DNA from: Alphaproteobacteria bacterium UBA2966
GTDB taxonomy: Bacteria; Pseudomonadota; Alphaproteobacteria; UBA2966
Assembly: GCA_002348365.1 (NCBI GenBank)
Contig: DEBC01000082.1
Span: forward strand, 1-17,712
DNA: 17,712 nucleotides
Direction: 5' to 3'
Shown: piece after piece, positions 1 through 6,750 of the stretch
Layout: each line of letters begins with the position of its first letter
Numbering within the stretch: the first letter of the stretch is position 1
Program-made: the position numbers and the translations under genes
The notes under the pieces: model-generated
The model's database searches: none
The model's input: the letters and a program-made list of their open reading frames with translations, nothing else
What the model was told of the DNA's origin: nothing

Positions 1-629
1 CGCTGATCATAACCGGTGCGGGCGACAGAGCGTTTTGCGCCGGCGCTGACGTCACCGAGCTGATGGGACGAGACCAGGCGGAGACAAAGCGCACGACGGA
101 CCGCGGCCAGCGCACCTTCGCTAGACTCGGCTCGTTTCCCATTCCGTCGGTGGTCGTGATCAACGGTTTTGCATTTGGCGGAGGACTAGAGTTGGCGACG
201 GCCTGCACATTTAGGCTCGCTACCCCCAACGCCAAGCTCGGCACACCCGAGATAAAGCTGGGCATCATCCCGGGTTACGGTGCCACGCAGCGATTGCCTC
301 GATTGGTTGGAGAGGCGCGTGCACTGGAGATGGTCATGACGGGCCGGACGGTGGAGGCAGAGGAGGCGGAACGCATTGGCCTCATCAATCGCATTGTCGA
401 AGGCGACCCGATCGAAGCCGGCGTCGAGTTCGCCCGCGAGTTCAGTGGCTATAGCCTGCCGGTGCTCAACATGGCGCGAGAGGCGGTGTTAAGGGCTCTC
501 GACGTGCCTTTGTCTGAAGGCCTGAAGATCGAGGCGGACTTATCAACGCTCTCCTTTCAGACGGCGGATGGGATCGAAGGCATGAATGCTTTTGTCGAGA
601 AGCGAAAGCCGACGTTTCAGGATGCTTGA
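1..629 (+). CDS. Enoyl-CoA hydratase/isomerase (crotonase) family protein, 5' partial
   Basis: The gene enters from outside the window. The frame is already open from base 3 (LIITGAGDRAFCAGAD) and ends at the TGA of 627-629. FCAGAD is the crotonase oxyanion-hole/CoA-binding loop. The second signature, GFAFGGGLELATAC, carries a Glu matching the first catalytic Glu of enoyl-CoA hydratase (rat Glu144). LGTPEIKLGIIPGYGATQRL carries the second (Glu164) and the second oxyanion glycines. Both acid/base glutamates are therefore kept, so hydration of a 2-enoyl-CoA is the expected reaction. About 60-70 N-terminal residues are missing. The stop overlaps the start of the SDR gene by 8 bp (ATGCTTGA), indicating translational coupling in a beta-oxidation-like operon. 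The specific acyl-CoA cannot be read from the sequence. An internal ATG at base 63 would start after the first oxyanion loop and is not the real start. Confidence 0.93.
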   Translation, partial: LIITGAGDRAFCAGADVTELMGRDQAETKRTTDRGQRTFARLGSFPIPSVVVINGFAFGGGLELATACTFRLATPNAKLGTPEIKLGIIPGYGATQRLPRLVGEARALEMVMTGRTVEAEEAERIGLINRIVEGDPIEAGVEFAREFSGYSLPVLNMAREAVLRALDVPLSEGLKIEADLSTLSFQTADGIEGMNAFVEKRKPTFQDA

Positions 630-1368
630 ACCTGCAGTACAAGCTGGGGGCGCCGTCATCGTGACGGGTGCGAGCCGAGGAATTGGCGCCGCGACGGCCA
701 TCGAATTGAACCGGCGAGGATTCTCGGTGGGTTGCCTGTCCCGTGCAGGGACGCCTCCGGATGACGCGGATGAACCGGATGTCTATCTTTGTGAGGCCTG
801 CGACGTTGCGGAAGAAGTGGAAATCACGAGGGCGTTCGCCAGCATTGCCGAGCGTGGCGGCGGAATTCGTGCCTTGGTGAATAACGCTGGCATTCATACG
901 GAAACGGAAAGCGAGGCTCTGACTGTCGAGGACTTTGAACATGTAATGCGGGTTAACGCGACGTCGGTCATGGCAGCGAGTCGGGAAGTCCTGCCTTATT
1001 TTGCCGAGGGCGGGGGGAAAATCATCAACATCGGTTCCTTCTTCGACAAACTGGGTGTGCGTCGCAACCTTGCTTATTGCGCATCAAAGGCAGCGGTAGG
1101 TGCGATCACACGCTGCCTGGCGGTGGAGTGGGCGCCGCGAGGCGTACAAGTGATCAACGTCGCGCCGGGCTACATCGAGACGGATATCACGGCTGAGTTC
1201 ATGGAAAATTCAAAAGCTGCTGCCTGGCTGAGTTCGCGCATTCCGCTGCGCCGAATTGGCACCTCGATCGAGGTCGCTCGCCTCGTTGCGGCGCTGATAT
1301 CGGAAGATGTCCCTTTCATGACGGGCGAGACCATCTACCTGGACGGCGGCCATGGCATGGCTGTCTGA
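622..1368 (+). CDS. SDR family NAD(P)-dependent oxidoreductase (3-oxoacyl reductase-like)
   Basis: A 248-residue classical short-chain dehydrogenase. The cofactor motif TGASRGIG lies at residues 15-22, NNAG at 87-90, and the catalytic triad is Ser139, Tyr152 and Lys156 (SFF...YCASK). The C-terminus, ETIYLDGGHGMAV, is typical of FabG-like and hydroxyacyl-CoA reductases. I chose ATG 622 because it overlaps the upstream stop (ATGCTTGA). The in-frame ATG at 586 would add 12 residues inside the hydratase gene and lacks family-like sequence. The enzyme probably interconverts a hydroxy and a keto group on a CoA thioester or on the pathway substrate. A dedicated 3-hydroxyacyl-CoA dehydrogenase sits two genes downstream, so this SDR may act on a different hydroxyl. 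It is cytosolic and lies 12 bp upstream of the acyl-CoA dehydrogenase gene. Confidence 0.93.
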   Translation: MLEPAVQAGGAVIVTGASRGIGAATAIELNRRGFSVGCLSRAGTPPDDADEPDVYLCEACDVAEEVEITRAFASIAERGGGIRALVNNAGIHTETESEALTVEDFEHVMRVNATSVMAASREVLPYFAEGGGKIINIGSFFDKLGVRRNLAYCASKAAVGAITRCLAVEWAPRGVQVINVAPGYIETDITAEFMENSKAAAWLSSRIPLRRIGTSIEVARLVAALISEDVPFMTGETIYLDGGHGMAV

Positions 1369-1380
1369 AATGAAGAAGTA

Positions 1381-2550
1381 ATGAACTCCATCCTCGATCG
1401 CCTCGATGCTTCTGTTCTGTTGACGGACGAAGAGGCCATGGTGATCGAACAAGTAGTCGCGATGGCTCGAGACGAGATTGCTCCACGCGCGGAACGCTTA
1501 GACGCCAGCGGGGAGTTTCCTTGGGAGAATATTGCCGCCATCAATGGCCTCGGCTTGAACGGGATGTTCTTGCCGGAGGCTCAGGGTGGGACGCCCCTGT
1601 CATACACGGCGTACCTGAATTGTGTGAGGGAGATCAGTAAAGCGTGTGCATCGACTGGCCTGATCTGGGCGACCACGTTCCACGCCATTAAGCCGCTGAT
1701 TGCGTTCGGAACGGACGAGCAGAAAGATCAACTGCTGCCCCGAATTCTCGACGGTGGCATTGGCGCTCTTGCCATCACCGAGCCGACAGCAGGATCCGAT
1801 GCCACGGGTATGCGTACGCGGTTTGATGCGGACGCCGATGAAATCATCATCAATGGTGCCAAGACGTTCATCACGAACGGCGACGTCGCTGACCTCATGC
1901 TTCTGTTCGGCAAGTGGGGCGAACTGGGAGAAGGTCGCGAGGCGATCTCGGCCTTGATGGTGGAAAAGGGCAAACCTGGACTTGAGGTGCTGCGCAAAGA
2001 GGACAAGATGGGCCACCGGGCGGCAAGTACCGTGGGCCTCGCATTCAATGATTGTCGGGTGCCGAGATCCAATCTGCTGGGTGAGCCGGGAGAGGGCCTT
2101 GCGATCCTGCTCGCTTCCCTCAATCTGTCACGGCCAAGCGTTGCTGCTCATGCGCTTGGCATTGCTCGCGCCGCATTCGATGACAGTGTCGGCTACATCA
2201 ATGAGCGACAGCAGTCGGGACGTAAAATCGTCGAATTTCAAGGCATCCAGTTCATGCTCGCCGATATGGCAGCGGAACTCGCGACCAGCGAGGCATGGCT
2301 GTGGCACGTTGGCCGTATGGTCGATGCAGGTGAAGACGATTTTGCCATCGAGGCTTCGATGCTGAAAATGCGGGCATCGGACGTTGCCATGCGAATTACG
2401 ACCGATGCCGTTCAGCTTCACGGCGGCTACGGATACTGCAGTGACTATCGTGTCGAACGATTGATGCGGGATGCCAAGATCACGCAGATTTGGGAAGGTA
2501 CCAATCAGGTGCATCGCCAATTGATAGGGCGAAGTTTCATCGAGAAATGA
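1381..2550 (+). CDS. Acyl-CoA dehydrogenase
   Basis: 389 residues, the usual length of a short/medium-chain acyl-CoA dehydrogenase. The FAD/substrate motif ALAITEPTAGSDATGMRT lies in the middle beta domain. The C-terminal helical domain ends with DAVQLHGGYGYCSDYRVERLMRDAK and IWEGTNQVHRQLIG. Glu372 in IWEGTNQ matches the catalytic base of medium-chain enzymes (IYEGT; Glu376 in MCAD). The protein should therefore be an active FAD-dependent alpha,beta-dehydrogenase feeding the hydratase encoded upstream, with electrons passing to ETF. The start follows the SDR stop by 12 bp. The nearest purine-rich stretch is GAAGAA just ahead of the ATG, a weak ribosome-binding site that fits coupled translation. 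Chain-length specificity is unknown. Confidence 0.95.
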   Translation: MNSILDRLDASVLLTDEEAMVIEQVVAMARDEIAPRAERLDASGEFPWENIAAINGLGLNGMFLPEAQGGTPLSYTAYLNCVREISKACASTGLIWATTFHAIKPLIAFGTDEQKDQLLPRILDGGIGALAITEPTAGSDATGMRTRFDADADEIIINGAKTFITNGDVADLMLLFGKWGELGEGREAISALMVEKGKPGLEVLRKEDKMGHRAASTVGLAFNDCRVPRSNLLGEPGEGLAILLASLNLSRPSVAAHALGIARAAFDDSVGYINERQQSGRKIVEFQGIQFMLADMAAELATSEAWLWHVGRMVDAGEDDFAIEASMLKMRASDVAMRITTDAVQLHGGYGYCSDYRVERLMRDAKITQIWEGTNQVHRQLIGRSFIEK

Positions 2551-2559
2551 GGGGCGAAG

Positions 2560-3435
2560 ATGTCCGAGATCAACACCGTGGGTCTGGCGGGGGCCGGAAC
2601 GATGGGAGCGGGAATTGCCATTGTCGCGGCTCGTGGCGGATTCGATACGATCAGTTTCGATTTGGAATCTGATGTATTGACGGGTGCGGTAAATCAGACC
2701 GCAGCGTTCTTCGGAAAATCGGTGGAGCGGGGCAAGCTCGAACAGGGAGAGGTCGATACGATCATCGGCCGCATGCGGCAAACGACGTCGCTGGAAGATC
2801 TCGCGGATTGCGATGTGGTGATCGAGGCCGTGTTTGAAGACGTCGGTGTCAAGCAGGACTTGTTCTCGGCTCTCAACGATATTTGTCCTGCCGAGACGAT
2901 ATTTGCCTCAAATACGTCAACGCTGTCGATAACCGAAATCGCCGGACCGTCCGGACGTGATGATCGCTGTGTCGGTATGCACTTCTGTTTGCCTGCACAG
3001 CTCAATCGCCTCGTCGAAATGTCTCCCGGGCTCAACACCTCGGACGCAACCTTTGAGACCGCCTGGGCGTTTTGTAAGGCAATGGGACAGATTCCCGTGA
3101 AGACCAAGGACAGTCCGGGTTTTATTCTCAATCACTTTCTCATCCCTTTTAACAATGACGTTGTGCGCATGGTTGATGCCGGCGTGGCCGAGCCCGCCGA
3201 CATCGACAAGGCGATCAAGACAGCACTCGGCTATCCCCTGGGACCATGTGAGCTTCTGGATATGGTGGGAATGGATACGCAGCGGCTGGTCAGCGAGGCA
3301 TTGCACGAAGCATCGCACGATCCTCGTGCCGCCTGTCCAGCGTTGGTGAAGAAGATGATCGCAGCCGGACGGCTCGGGAGAAAATCAGGACGCGGATTCT
3401 TTGACTACAAGGGTCCCGCGATGTTCGGGGCCTAG
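2560..3435 (+). CDS. 3-hydroxyacyl-CoA dehydrogenase (first module)
   Basis: 291 residues in the HAD/HBD two-domain layout. The NAD-binding Rossmann fold has GAGTMG at residues 11-16, followed by FASNTSTLSITEIA. The catalytic dyad His141-Glu153 (MHFCLPAQLNRLVE) keeps the 12-residue spacing of human HADH His158-Glu170. The C-terminal domain has DSPGFILNHFL, DIDKAIKTALGYPLGPCELLDMVG and GRLGRKSGRGFFDY. It should oxidise an (S)-3-hydroxyacyl-CoA with NAD+. One oddity is that the near-universal HFFNP has become HFCLP, so the motif Asn is Leu144. The start is preceded by GAGGGGCGAAG and lies 9 bp after the acyl-CoA dehydrogenase stop. The next gene encodes what is normally the fused second half of PaaH-type enzymes. 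Confidence 0.93.
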   Translation: MSEINTVGLAGAGTMGAGIAIVAARGGFDTISFDLESDVLTGAVNQTAAFFGKSVERGKLEQGEVDTIIGRMRQTTSLEDLADCDVVIEAVFEDVGVKQDLFSALNDICPAETIFASNTSTLSITEIAGPSGRDDRCVGMHFCLPAQLNRLVEMSPGLNTSDATFETAWAFCKAMGQIPVKTKDSPGFILNHFLIPFNNDVVRMVDAGVAEPADIDKAIKTALGYPLGPCELLDMVGMDTQRLVSEALHEASHDPRAACPALVKKMIAAGRLGRKSGRGFFDYKGPAMFGA

Positions 3436-3439
3436 ATCA

Positions 3440-4078
3440 ATGACACATACCATTATCGACACCGGCGGTAGCCGTTCGTTTCCTTCAGATCATTCCCTCC
3501 TGAGCAGCGCTGGGGACGATGGACATACCGTCGTCGTAATCGGCAATCAAGCGGGCCAGTACTTGGCTGAAGCCCCGCAAGGCAAGACTGCAATCGTCAT
3601 CGAGCTCGGCATGGAATGTCTGGGTGCGCACACGGGCGAGGCCGGAGGAGATGAAGGCTCGAACGTACTCGGATTCGCGCGTTTCCGACTCGGTGAGGCG
3701 GATCCCACAGACCTGATTGAGCTTGTACGGCAGCCGCATACTTCTTCCGAGGCGATCGAGGCGGCCCGAGCCGTGTTTGAGGGCGCGGGTCTCGTGGTTG
3801 CCGTTTGCAGCGACTTTGCCGGCAGGATCGTGGATCGTCTCATCCGCCCATATTACAACGAGGCGTTGCGCCAACTCGATCAGGGCTTGGCGAGTGCGAA
3901 GGACATGGATCTCACGTTGAAGCTGGGATTGGGCTATCCGGAGGGTCCAATCGAGCTGCTGGAGCGGACGGGACTGTCCCATCATTTCGAGGTTGCACAG
4001 TCCTTGTTCGAGGCTTACGGCGAGCCTGCCTACTCGCCTGCTCGCCGTGCTCGGGTTGCCATGTTGAGGGGGGAATAG
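3440..4078 (+). CDS. 3-hydroxyacyl-CoA dehydrogenase family protein, second (PaaH-like) module
   Basis: 212 residues from ATG 3440, which sits 4 bp after the upstream stop. A reading from 3401 would run through the upstream gene. Residues about 1-75 are a degenerate Rossmann-like stretch without GxGxxG (HTVVVIGNQAGQYL...). Then come LIELVRQPHTSSEAIEAARAVFE, FAGRIVDRLIRPYYNEALRQLDQGLASAKD and LKLGLGYPEGPIELLERTGL, the hallmarks of the 3HCDH C-terminal domain, ending in a YGEPAYSP motif. This order matches the second half of about 500-residue PaaH/PaaC-type dehydrogenases (established family knowledge, recalled without a search). The catalytic His and NAD motif are missing, so it is probably a structural or CoA-binding partner of the preceding protein. 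It could also be a vestigial paralogue. Confidence 0.82.
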   Translation: MTHTIIDTGGSRSFPSDHSLLSSAGDDGHTVVVIGNQAGQYLAEAPQGKTAIVIELGMECLGAHTGEAGGDEGSNVLGFARFRLGEADPTDLIELVRQPHTSSEAIEAARAVFEGAGLVVAVCSDFAGRIVDRLIRPYYNEALRQLDQGLASAKDMDLTLKLGLGYPEGPIELLERTGLSHHFEVAQSLFEAYGEPAYSPARRARVAMLRGE

Positions 4079-4079
4079 C

Positions 4080-4916
4080 ATGGCCGTTATCGATTTTCGT
4101 GTCCGTCCACCCTTCAAGGGTTTCCTCGACATGGTGATGTACGCGAACCCGGAACGGCGAGATCGGTTCACCGCGCAGCTGGGCTTCGAACCGGCTCCAT
4201 CCGCGGCGAAAAAATCCTTGGATCAGTTGATGGATGAGGTAAGGGCCGCGGGCATCGATAAAGTGTTGGTCGTCGGTCGCAACTCGGGTCCTCTCGGCTC
4301 GGTCAGTAACGAGGATGTCGCGGAAGTGGTTTCGCTCTATCCCGAAACGTTTATCGGCGCCGCGTCGATTGATCCGACAGACCGTAAAGGCGCCATGCGG
4401 CAGATCCGCGATGCGATGGCCCAGGGCTTCAAGGCGGTAAACGTTGAGCCGGGGTCATATCCAACGCCACTCCACCCGGACGACCGGATGCTCTATCCGA
4501 TCTACGCACTTTGCGAGGACGAGGAATTTCCCGTGATCATGATGGCCGGTGGCAACGCGGGTCCTGATATCAGCTATACGCTACCAGTCGGGATTGATCG
4601 GGTTCTGGCTGACTTCCCCGGGCTTCAGGTTGTGGTGTCTCATGGCGGTTGGCCCTGGGTGCATCAAATTCTCCATATCGCATTTCGGCGGTCAAACCTT
4701 TTTATCTCGCCGGACATGTACCTGCCGAACATGCCGGGCATGGACGATTATTTGAAGGCCGCAGATGGATTTCTTTCAGATCGTTTCATTTATGGCAGCT
4801 CGTATCCCTTTATGCCGGTTGTGGATTGCCTCGAATGGTTTCGCACGCTGCCAATCCACAAAGAAAATCAACAGAAAATTCTGTACGACAATGCGGCGAG
4901 GTTTCTGAAGCTATGA
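4080..4916 (+). CDS. Amidohydrolase-2 family TIM-barrel protein with lost metal ligands
   Basis: 278 residues of the amidohydrolase-2 (PF04909-like) fold. It has the N-terminal strand AVIDFRVRPP, the strand/turn VVVSHGGWPWV (His188) and RFIYGSSYPF near the C-terminus, ending in a conserved helix with ILYDNAARFLKL. The family normally hydrolyses or decarboxylates cyclic and amide-bearing carboxylates using one metal. Here the first HxH is R7-V-R9, the beta-5 His is absent (PVIMMAGG), and the Asp of the GSDYP motif is Ser241. Only the beta-6 His remains. The chemistry is therefore unlikely to be standard zinc hydrolysis. The start is 1 bp after the upstream stop, and the end overlaps the next start as ATGA, so it is translationally coupled to the ATC-hydrolase-like gene. 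The two may act on the same substrate. Confidence 0.85.
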   Translation: MAVIDFRVRPPFKGFLDMVMYANPERRDRFTAQLGFEPAPSAAKKSLDQLMDEVRAAGIDKVLVVGRNSGPLGSVSNEDVAEVVSLYPETFIGAASIDPTDRKGAMRQIRDAMAQGFKAVNVEPGSYPTPLHPDDRMLYPIYALCEDEEFPVIMMAGGNAGPDISYTLPVGIDRVLADFPGLQVVVSHGGWPWVHQILHIAFRRSNLFISPDMYLPNMPGMDDYLKAADGFLSDRFIYGSSYPFMPVVDCLEWFRTLPIHKENQQKILYDNAARFLKL

Positions 4917-5938
4917 ACGACGATGATGATCGCGTCTCGCGTTTAACGGGCATTCTGCGCATGCAGGCTCATCTGCTTCACGGTGTCGCGGACCGACTGC
5001 ACGCCGCACACCCCGATGAGGCCGGGGCGGTCATTAACGTTGCGCTTTCGGAATACGGGAAGTGGCGGGGTGAACGGCTCCGCGATCGACACGACTCGGC
5101 CGGTATTAATCCTTCTCCCGGAAACTTGGTTGCACATTGGGACAACGGGGACTTCCATGTCGTCCGTGCGCTAGAGGAGGGAATTTATGAGATATCACCT
5201 GCAATGGCTCGGGTGAGTCTGGGCTCGGATCCGTTCGCACAGTTTCTGGTTTCGGTCGGCGCCGAGGAATTGGCTGACAGTTACTACGATACTGTGCTGA
5301 AGGCGTTGGTTGGCGCCTACGATCCCGGAATCGACGTGACCGTCGATCGCAAGGTCAACAGCTGGACGGTCAATTGGTCGATGAAAGAAGAAAGCTCGGC
5401 GTCAGATGTCCTCTCGGTTGCTGAACTGGAAACATCATCATTGGTCCGCAACGGCGCGAATCTGTTTGGGGCGCTATACTTCTTCCTGGGAACGGAGGTG
5501 ACCACTCAACTGGGTGATGCGGGTGAGAAGTTGCTGCGTCGGGCGGTGCGCGAAACCGCCCGTGAGCGGGGCGAGGCGTTGCGGCGGGAACACATTGCGG
5601 CGGGTCTTCCGATAAATCTCGAGTCATTGATGAAGAACTATGACAGCCCGGTCGAAGAGGCATTCGAGTGGGCCGAGGGCGAAATCATGACGCCTGAGCG
5701 CTGGCACGCGGACTGTACCTATTGTCCGTTTTACGACGTGTGGGGCGAGGTTGGTGGTCAGAAGCTAGGCTGGTTGTTCGATGAAGAGCTTCATCCCGCG
5801 CTCTATCAGGCGTATCACCCCGGCATTCAGGTCAAGTTCGTGAGCAACAAGAACCACGGTCATGCGGTATGTGGCTTTCGATTCGACATCGTCGAGGGTG
5901 CGCCTGCGCCAGAAGCAATTCTGGAAGTTGAGGACTGA
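4913..5938 (+). CDS. L-2-amino-thiazoline-4-carboxylate (ATC) hydrolase-like protein, internal duplication
   Basis: 341 residues from ATG 4913, chosen for the ATGA overlap with the upstream gene. The C-terminal half (about 180-326) resembles the ATC-hydrolase family (PF14196-like). It has helices with RERGEALRREHIAAGL, then CTYCPFYDVWGE, AYHPGIQVKF and NKNHGHAVCGFRF, with candidate catalytic Cys271, His315 and His317. The N-terminal half (about 10-158) is a second copy of the same unit: KWRGERLRDRHDSAGI pairs with the helix, DPF with CPF, and AYDPGIDV with AYHPGIQV. The offset is a near-constant 165-167 residues. The first copy has lost the Cys (Asp106) and both His residues. The known prototype opens the amino-thiazoline ring in cysteine synthesis. 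In this operon a ring-opening or amide-cleaving role is plausible but inferred. Confidence 0.8.
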   Translation: MNDDDDRVSRLTGILRMQAHLLHGVADRLHAAHPDEAGAVINVALSEYGKWRGERLRDRHDSAGINPSPGNLVAHWDNGDFHVVRALEEGIYEISPAMARVSLGSDPFAQFLVSVGAEELADSYYDTVLKALVGAYDPGIDVTVDRKVNSWTVNWSMKEESSASDVLSVAELETSSLVRNGANLFGALYFFLGTEVTTQLGDAGEKLLRRAVRETARERGEALRREHIAAGLPINLESLMKNYDSPVEEAFEWAEGEIMTPERWHADCTYCPFYDVWGEVGGQKLGWLFDEELHPALYQAYHPGIQVKFVSNKNHGHAVCGFRFDIVEGAPAPEAILEVED

Positions 5939-5945
5939 TTCGGAG

Positions 5946-6455
5946 CTATTCGGCCGTGGCGGCGGGACTGGGCTTTGAAGTGGCTTCCTCCGCAAGGAAC
6001 GTGTCTACAGCGTCCTCAACAATTGTGCCTTTGAAGAAATTCGGATTCATTCCTGCGTGCAGGGACACGGGGTTTGCAAAGGTGAAATCCCGAAAGCCAG
6101 ATTCGTCAGCGCGGCCATCCTCAACCATCTCCCAGGCTTCAGCGAGAATTCCTGCCATATTCGAAACATCCCAGTGTCCGTAGTCGGAGCCAAAGGTCGC
6201 CTTGAGTCGCGCGTCGAACCGCACGCCGCTGGGACGTTACGCATTGGGGATCATTATGTCGTCGGCCTCGCATCCGAACCACATTCGATCGACGAAACGG
6301 GTGACGATGTCTTCGGCACGTTCGATCCCGGCGACCGAGAACTCATCGAGGAGTCGCGCATCTGCCTTGTCGACTGCCGCGACGAATGATGTCGAGGCGT
6401 AGCCCAGATGTTCAGAGCTTCCGTAAGTGCCGGCAAGCAGGTGTCCGCCTCCTCG
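5946..6455 (-). pseudogene. Amidohydrolase (COG2159-like) remnant: 5'-truncated with in-frame TAA
   Basis: Read on the minus strand, the frame from about 6455 down to the stop at 5946 keeps the C-terminal third of an amidohydrolase. It contains GTYGSSEHLGYAST, GIERAEDIVTRFVDRMWFG, CEADD, TFGSDYGHWDVSNM and FRDFTFANPVSLHAGMNP. A TAA at 6239-6237 interrupts it between CEADD and FGSDYGHW. The spacing between these blocks is about that of intact relatives, so this is a point nonsense change and not a frameshift. The 5' two-thirds are absent: the sequence stops matching near 6440-6460, where an HMG-CoA lyase remnant begins on the other strand. FGSDYGHWD retains the family Asp that the intact amidohydrolase upstream has lost. 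The 3' end is convergent with the ATC-hydrolase-like gene, with a 7-bp gap. Confidence 0.8.
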
Positions 6456-6697
6456 CTTCATCGGTGGGTGGAATTGGAGGTTGTCCTTTCGCGCCTCGTG
6501 CAACCGGCAACATCGCAACGGAGGACCTGTGCTTTCTCCTGCGAAACATGGGTCACGAGACTGGGGTCGATGTGGATGCCGTCATCGACGTAGCGCAATG
6601 GGCAGAAACGTTTTTCGATGCTCCGTTGCCAGGACAGGTCATGAAAGCCGGACTATTCCCCGAAAGCGCCAAGCTCCGTCAGCAGGCGGCCGAGTAA
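6449..6697 (+). pseudogene. Hydroxymethylglutaryl-CoA lyase remnant, C-terminal quarter
   Basis: The + strand frame from about 6449 to the TAA at 6697 encodes ASSVGGIGGCPFAP, RATGNIATEDLCFLLRNMG and HETGVDVDAVIDVAQWAE. This is the HMG-CoA lyase C-terminal signature, containing the catalytic-loop cysteine (GGCPFAP) and the ATGNxATED block. The usual Gly after CPFAP is Arg here. An intact enzyme is about 300 residues; only about 80 remain. The upstream sequence in this frame (6386-6448) does not look like the lyase and instead overlaps the opposite-strand amidohydrolase remnant. No start codon or ribosome-binding site sits at the junction. HMG-CoA lyase cleaves HMG-CoA to acetoacetate and acetyl-CoA in leucine catabolism. 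This fragment cannot form the TIM barrel. Confidence 0.85.
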
Positions 6698-6719
6698 ATA
6701 ACCAAAACCCGAGGTGAGT

Positions 6720-6745
6720 CTCTTCCCCCAATAAAGGGGGAAGAG
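6720..6745. terminator. Bidirectional stem-loop between convergent HMG-CoA lyase remnant and peroxiredoxin
   Basis: A perfect 10-bp inverted repeat, CTCTTCCCCC at 6720-6729 and GGGGGAAGAG at 6736-6745, with a 6-nt loop AATAAA. It lies 22 bp after the lyase remnant stop and 5 bp before the 3' end of the minus-strand peroxiredoxin. The uridine tract is poor on either strand (TTCTCC on +), so it may act as a weak terminator or a 3' stabilising hairpin. Confidence 0.6.
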
Positions 6746-6750
6746 TTCTC

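Noticed and set aside
466..942. Long antisense frame across the hydratase and SDR genes
   Set aside because: Arg/Ser/Pro-rich shadow with no family motif; both + strand genes are clearly coding.
4649..4912. N-terminal extension of the ATC-hydrolase-like frame
   Set aside because: It lies inside the amidohydrolase gene in another frame. The ATGA overlap at 4913 and the start of the first internal repeat give the true start.
6237..6239. In-frame stop in the amidohydrolase remnant as a recoded codon
   Set aside because: It is TAA, not TGA, is not at a catalytic cysteine position, and the gene is also truncated. Ordinary nonsense mutation is simpler.
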